Shown: positions 60,105 through 64,000 of the stretch, piece after piece
Layout of the letters: every line of letters begins with the position of its first letter
How positions within the stretch are numbered: the stretch's first letter is position 1
Assembly (NCBI GenBank): GCA_037043235.1
Contig: JAWRVZ010000054.1
Coordinates: forward strand, 637,001 to 701,000
Reading direction: 5' to 3'
Length of the DNA: 64,000 nucleotides
From: Rhodeus uyekii
Lineage: Eukaryota; Chordata; Actinopteri; Cypriniformes; Acheilognathidae
Notes under the pieces: model-generated
What the model saw: only the letters and a program-made list of their open reading frames with translations
What the model was told of the DNA's origin: nothing
The model's database searches: none
Made by a program: the position numbers and the translations under genes

Positions 60105-60106
<2 letters not shown>

Positions 60107-60141
<35 letters not shown>
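60107..60141. repeat. (TG)n tract
   Basis: Pure TG dinucleotides. Confidence 0.95.
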
Positions 60142-60143
<2 letters not shown>

Positions 60144-60162
60144 AGCAAAACTACAGAAAAAT

Positions 60163-60264
60163 AGTTAAATATTATATCAGAGTAAAACAGCTGTTTTCTA
60201 TGTGAATATATAGTAAAGTGTCATTTATTCCTGTGATTAAAGCTGAATTTATTAGATCATAAAT
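60163..60264 (-). repeat. Single 112-bp satellite monomer
   Basis: AAACAGCTGTTTTCTATGTG and GTGTCATTTATTCCTGTGAT, again followed by the 24304-type repeat (GAAAGTTCAAAAGAACAGCA at 60326). Confidence 0.88.
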
Positions 60265-60572
60265 ATTATTTTTATTATTGTCAGTGTTGAAAACAGGAAA
60301 CTGAGATACATTTTCTTATATAGAAAGTTCAAAAGAACAGCATTTGAAACAGAATCTTTTGGCTTTACTGTCACTTATGATTAATTTGTTGACTTTTTAT
60401 TAACCTTACTAAACTTATAAATAGTACATAGTACTAGATGCACATCATGCGACAGAGTAAGTCATCAAAGCAGCAAATGATTTATTATATTTAATAAAAG
60501 AGTCACGTAGCACATGTACATCTTCAGTTTCTATAGTTGTGTTCTCTTAACCTCATTTCATTTCATATTGTA

Positions 60573-60650
60573 TATGTGTGTGTGTGTGTTTGTGTATGTG
60601 TGAGAGTGTGTGTGTGTGTGCACGTGTGTTTGTGTGTGTGCGTGTGTGTC
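60573..60650. repeat. Imperfect (TG)n tract
   Basis: TG dinucleotides with occasional A or C. Confidence 0.9.
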
Positions 60651-62007
60651 TATACATATATTACATCTGTTTCTTTTTGTATCTTTTTTTGTTGTTGTTA
60701 CATTTATTACATTTTAGAAATCCATGCGTCATTCCTGGAATTATTTTAGAGCTCGCCACGGAAATAAATTTGCTTTACTACCATTTTTCTCCCAAAACTT
60801 GCTAGTAAATTTATCAGACAATAAAACGCGTAACACACTGAATTAAACACCACATGTTGAAACGGAACAACTCAAAATAGAACTTCCTCGTCAAACGTAC
60901 TATTTATAAAATGATTTTCACAGTGTGCCGAGTCTCTTATTTTCCCCAGTGCCATATAAACCAGATTTGGTTCGCATTGCAGGTGTTTTATTTAATCTTC
61001 TGCTCGTGACGTCACTCTGCGTGCGGCAGTCGTGGATAAGAATAGTCTCTGGGAATGTAACCGCAGAAAGAAGTGGTTAAATCAGCTGATGTCAGAGCAG
61101 AGAAGATCATGGCTGGACAGAAGCGTTCCTTCCCCTCTTTCCCGTCAGATAACCCCAGTTTGGCTTTGTTTTAAACCCTTCATCATGCAACACATGCGCT
61201 GCTACCAGCAATGATGAGTCGGTCTTCATCAGAGCTCATGGACGCTCTGTACTGTCTTTCCACTGCTAAGCTTGTTCAGGTTTGCTGAAGATAGCGTTCT
61301 CTTGTTTGTTCTCCTGCATTAGTGAACAGATGAGAGTTTCTCTCACAGCCCACGCTTATGAAACTCACACTTTATGTCCTAATGCTTTTCCATAATTATC
61401 CTGGAGGAAACAATCTATTCACTATTAACTTTTTTGATGAATTTACAAAATGTATGGATCATCAATAATTAATTCCTAGTAATAATTCCTTTTCTAGTCT
61501 CGTCACAAATGTTTCTATTTCATATTATTTTAGGTCATATTTGATGTATTATTAAAATTATTTATTTAATTTTGAATTAATTATTTATTACTAAAATAAA
61601 TTATTTTATTAAAATAAAAATATATTTTATTTTTAGGTCATATTTGCTATTATTAGTTTACTTTTTTTATTAATATTATTTTATTATTCAGCATGTTTTA
61701 AGCATGCCTTCAATATATTGATGTATTTAAAGATTTAATTGAATCTTTGTATTTTCTAATTTTAATGTAATGTATTGCTCGTTTTTAGATCATGCATTGA
61801 CTAATGGGACTTTACTGTAAAGTGAAAATATTATCAAGAGCAAATATTGTATATTCATTTTATGTATAAAGTTACACTTATGTTGTTCATTTTTTTTCTA
61901 AATAATATATATTTATTATTTTATATGTAAAGGTGAATAATCTAGAAGTAATTATGGTTTGTACCATGAAATCTTCTCTAAATACAAAATATTAAAGTGA
62001 AAATGGA

Positions 62008-62009
<2 letters not shown>

Positions 62010-62053
<44 letters not shown>

Positions 62054-62095
62054 TGCATTTGTGAGTGTGTACATCTGTGTGTGTTTGTGTGCATG

Positions 62096-62168
<73 letters not shown>
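62010..62168. repeat. (TG)n-(TA)n tract
   Basis: Two TG runs separated by about 40 bases, ending in TATATATA. Confidence 0.95.
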
Positions 62169-62174
<6 letters not shown>

Positions 62175-64000
62175 CAACTTTTTTAAGTTACCCTTATGGT
62201 GTTCGGTCTGTTTTGACCAGCTAGTGTGACTCATAAATGTACAAATTTTATCAGGATTAAATCCATTGCATAGATTTTGTCCCAAAATCAGCTCATAAAA
62301 GTGGAAAAAGTTTCAGATTCTGCCTGTTTGTCTCCATTTATGCAACATAAACTGACCAGCGTCGGAGAAGCTAGTGATCGCACAAATTAACCCACTTCCT
62401 CTGCACTTACAGTAGATGAACGGACATGAGGACGAGTCGTGGTCGGACATTTAAACCAATCTTGATAGTTATTTCACCGCCTGAGAGCCTCTGTGCGTAA
62501 GCATCGCAGATCAACAAGTGGGTCAGTGTACACAAGAATTACAAAAGATGATGTTTAAATCTCGAAAACATCTCAACTCTCTCGCATTATTCACTCACTC
62601 TCATGTTGTTGAAGGCTGTGTGTTGCACTTGCACTTTAGGCCTAAATGTATTTGAATTGCATATAAAATAAATGATATATAAAGGAGGTTTCCTGCTCGA
62701 CCTGATGCAAAACTATCATATAAATATGAAAAAAGTCTGTATATTCCTCTGAAGTCTTACGATAACTGACTTTCGTGAATCTCGATGGTCCGGTTAAACT
62801 CATTGAGCTTTGCTTTGCTTTTATGAAAGTCCAACTGGAGGGCAAGGAAACGATGGCAGAAATCTGCTTAAAGCTTCATCTCGCGCCACATTAACCCAGT
62901 TTCCCTCCCGTATATGATTCCCTGTGCGAGGCTGCAACTGGGTCGAGACTGAGCCCTACTGCGCCCAGCGGCACGAGCACAGAGAGTGACATCACTGCTT
63001 TAATTAGCTGGGCTGGCTGTGATTGGCCAGTGCGATGTGATTACGCTGAATGACTGGAATCAGATGCTGGTGAAGAGCGCGTAGGTGGTCGTTCATTAAA
63101 GGCCGCATGAAGTCAAATGTTATTCGGCTAAATGAATGCTTCCCAGAAGGTTATGTAATGTGCTGCACGAAAAAGTTTGATTTGCATTGGAAATGAGTTC
63201 AAGGAAAAGGTCAAGTCAGTATCCGTTCTTTTGAGTCCGTTAACTCTCTATCAGGGGAAATGTAAGGTTAAGTTGAGAGTTAAAAGTGAAGCAGATTCTT
63301 CTTCCAACTCTGCATGTGAGTCTTGTTAATCAAATCAAGTCATAGGCCAGTTTTCAAGCTTTTTTATCTACACGTGTTCATTGCTGAATCACTGATGAAT
63401 CATCTTCTGCTCTTTAAAAACTCGTGTGAGTTGGTCGCTGGTTGAGTTTAATACTGTAAATGTGAAGAGTGTTTCTCTGGTTACAGGAGGGAAAGTTAAG
63501 CAGGTCACGTTGCTTGTGCTTCATCAGTTTTAGCGAATAATTAAGAGGATGTAATATGACCTCGTTAAAAGATGAATGACAGTAGAGAGATGGATAGGTG
63601 GTGAAAGATTCTGCCTGACCCCATTTCACCCCAAAAATTGTGCATTTTGCATTAGTAAAATGAAGGATTATGTCCCGATATTTTTATTTAATTTATTGGC
63701 TCTGTTACGTTCTTCGCGGCGCTTCGTTAGAGTGGGCGGAGCTAAAGAGCTGTTTGGCACGTTTTGCTTGCCACGACTCTCTGATTGGTGAAGTTTCCGC
63801 ACAGCATCATGGGTAATGTAGTTTTTCCACCAAGAATTTTGCTGTCAAATATGGTTATTTTAAATCTAAAATTACTTCAAAAGACGAAATATGCTGTCAA
63901 CTAACAATCTCATAGCTTACAGTAAGGCTGTCTCAATTAAAGTTTTGTAATTGAGCTTTCCTGTTGCTGCAGTAATTAAATAAATGGCTGTATTTATAAA

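Larger units (their letters stand above)
54606..64000 (+). other. pemt: pemt intron 5, beginning (right end open)
   Basis: Donor GTGAGT after exon 5. No acceptor plus final pemt exon was recognised. Outside listed repeats, 56040-56860, 58020-58480, 59650-60100, 60400-61990 and 62170-64000 hold nothing I can name. The small frames there have no domains. Confidence 0.6.

Noticed and set aside
63576..63791. 71-codon frame near the right end as pemt last exon or a new gene
   Set aside because: The sequence does not resemble the PEMT C-terminus and lacks the required acceptor and phase.

Overview
The window looks like vertebrate, almost certainly teleost and probably cypriniform, nuclear DNA. The evidence is GT-AG introns of several kilobases, a vertebrate gene split over widely spaced exons, AT-rich intron sequence, and a dense load of fish-type transposons (Tc1, pogo/Tigger, Harbinger, hAT, L2-type LINE, tRNA-derived SINE, solo LTRs). 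No bacterial-style operon, phage, CRISPR array or RNA gene was found. The species assignment rests on resemblance of the repeats to fish families and is an inference.

One host gene is present: pemt, phosphatidylethanolamine N-methyltransferase, on the + strand. Five coding exons join with consistent phases: 12481-12573, 16161-16268, 40213-40328, 51461-51606 and 54494-54605. Together they encode about 192 codons. The C-terminal piece (about 40 residues in relatives) was not found before the window ends, so the gene runs off the right side. Exon 1 carries the N-terminal extension of the long isoform. Exon 2 starts exactly with an ATG, so a short form can also be made.

Layout: 1-12.4 kb is intergenic, holding a LINE tail, several solo LTRs, a (GGAGACAC)n array and a 50-bp minisatellite just upstream of pemt. 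Intron 1 (12.6-16.2 kb) holds a pogo-like MITE nested in an older repeat. Intron 2 (16.3-40.2 kb) is a transposon graveyard: a 112-bp satellite in two opposite-facing arrays, a Harbinger relic with both its genes, long AT palindromes, an L2 reverse transcriptase split by another insertion, several pogo-like MITEs (one carrying a hAT insertion with an 8-bp target duplication), and a Tc1 relic. Intron 3 (40.3-51.5 kb) holds solo LTRs, SINEs and MITEs. Intron 4 (51.6-54.5 kb) has a solo LTR about 75 bp after exon 4 and simple repeats. Intron 5 (54.6 kb to the end) has a composite MITE about 50 bp after exon 5, a GATA array broken by two insertions, and a Tigger-like element.

The most interesting structure is the nesting. 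Insertion order can often be read from target duplications and from empty-site paralogues inside the same window. Two pogo-like MITE families repeat their terminal motif several times inside each end, and one of them appears to have captured a solo LTR and then spread as a compound unit.
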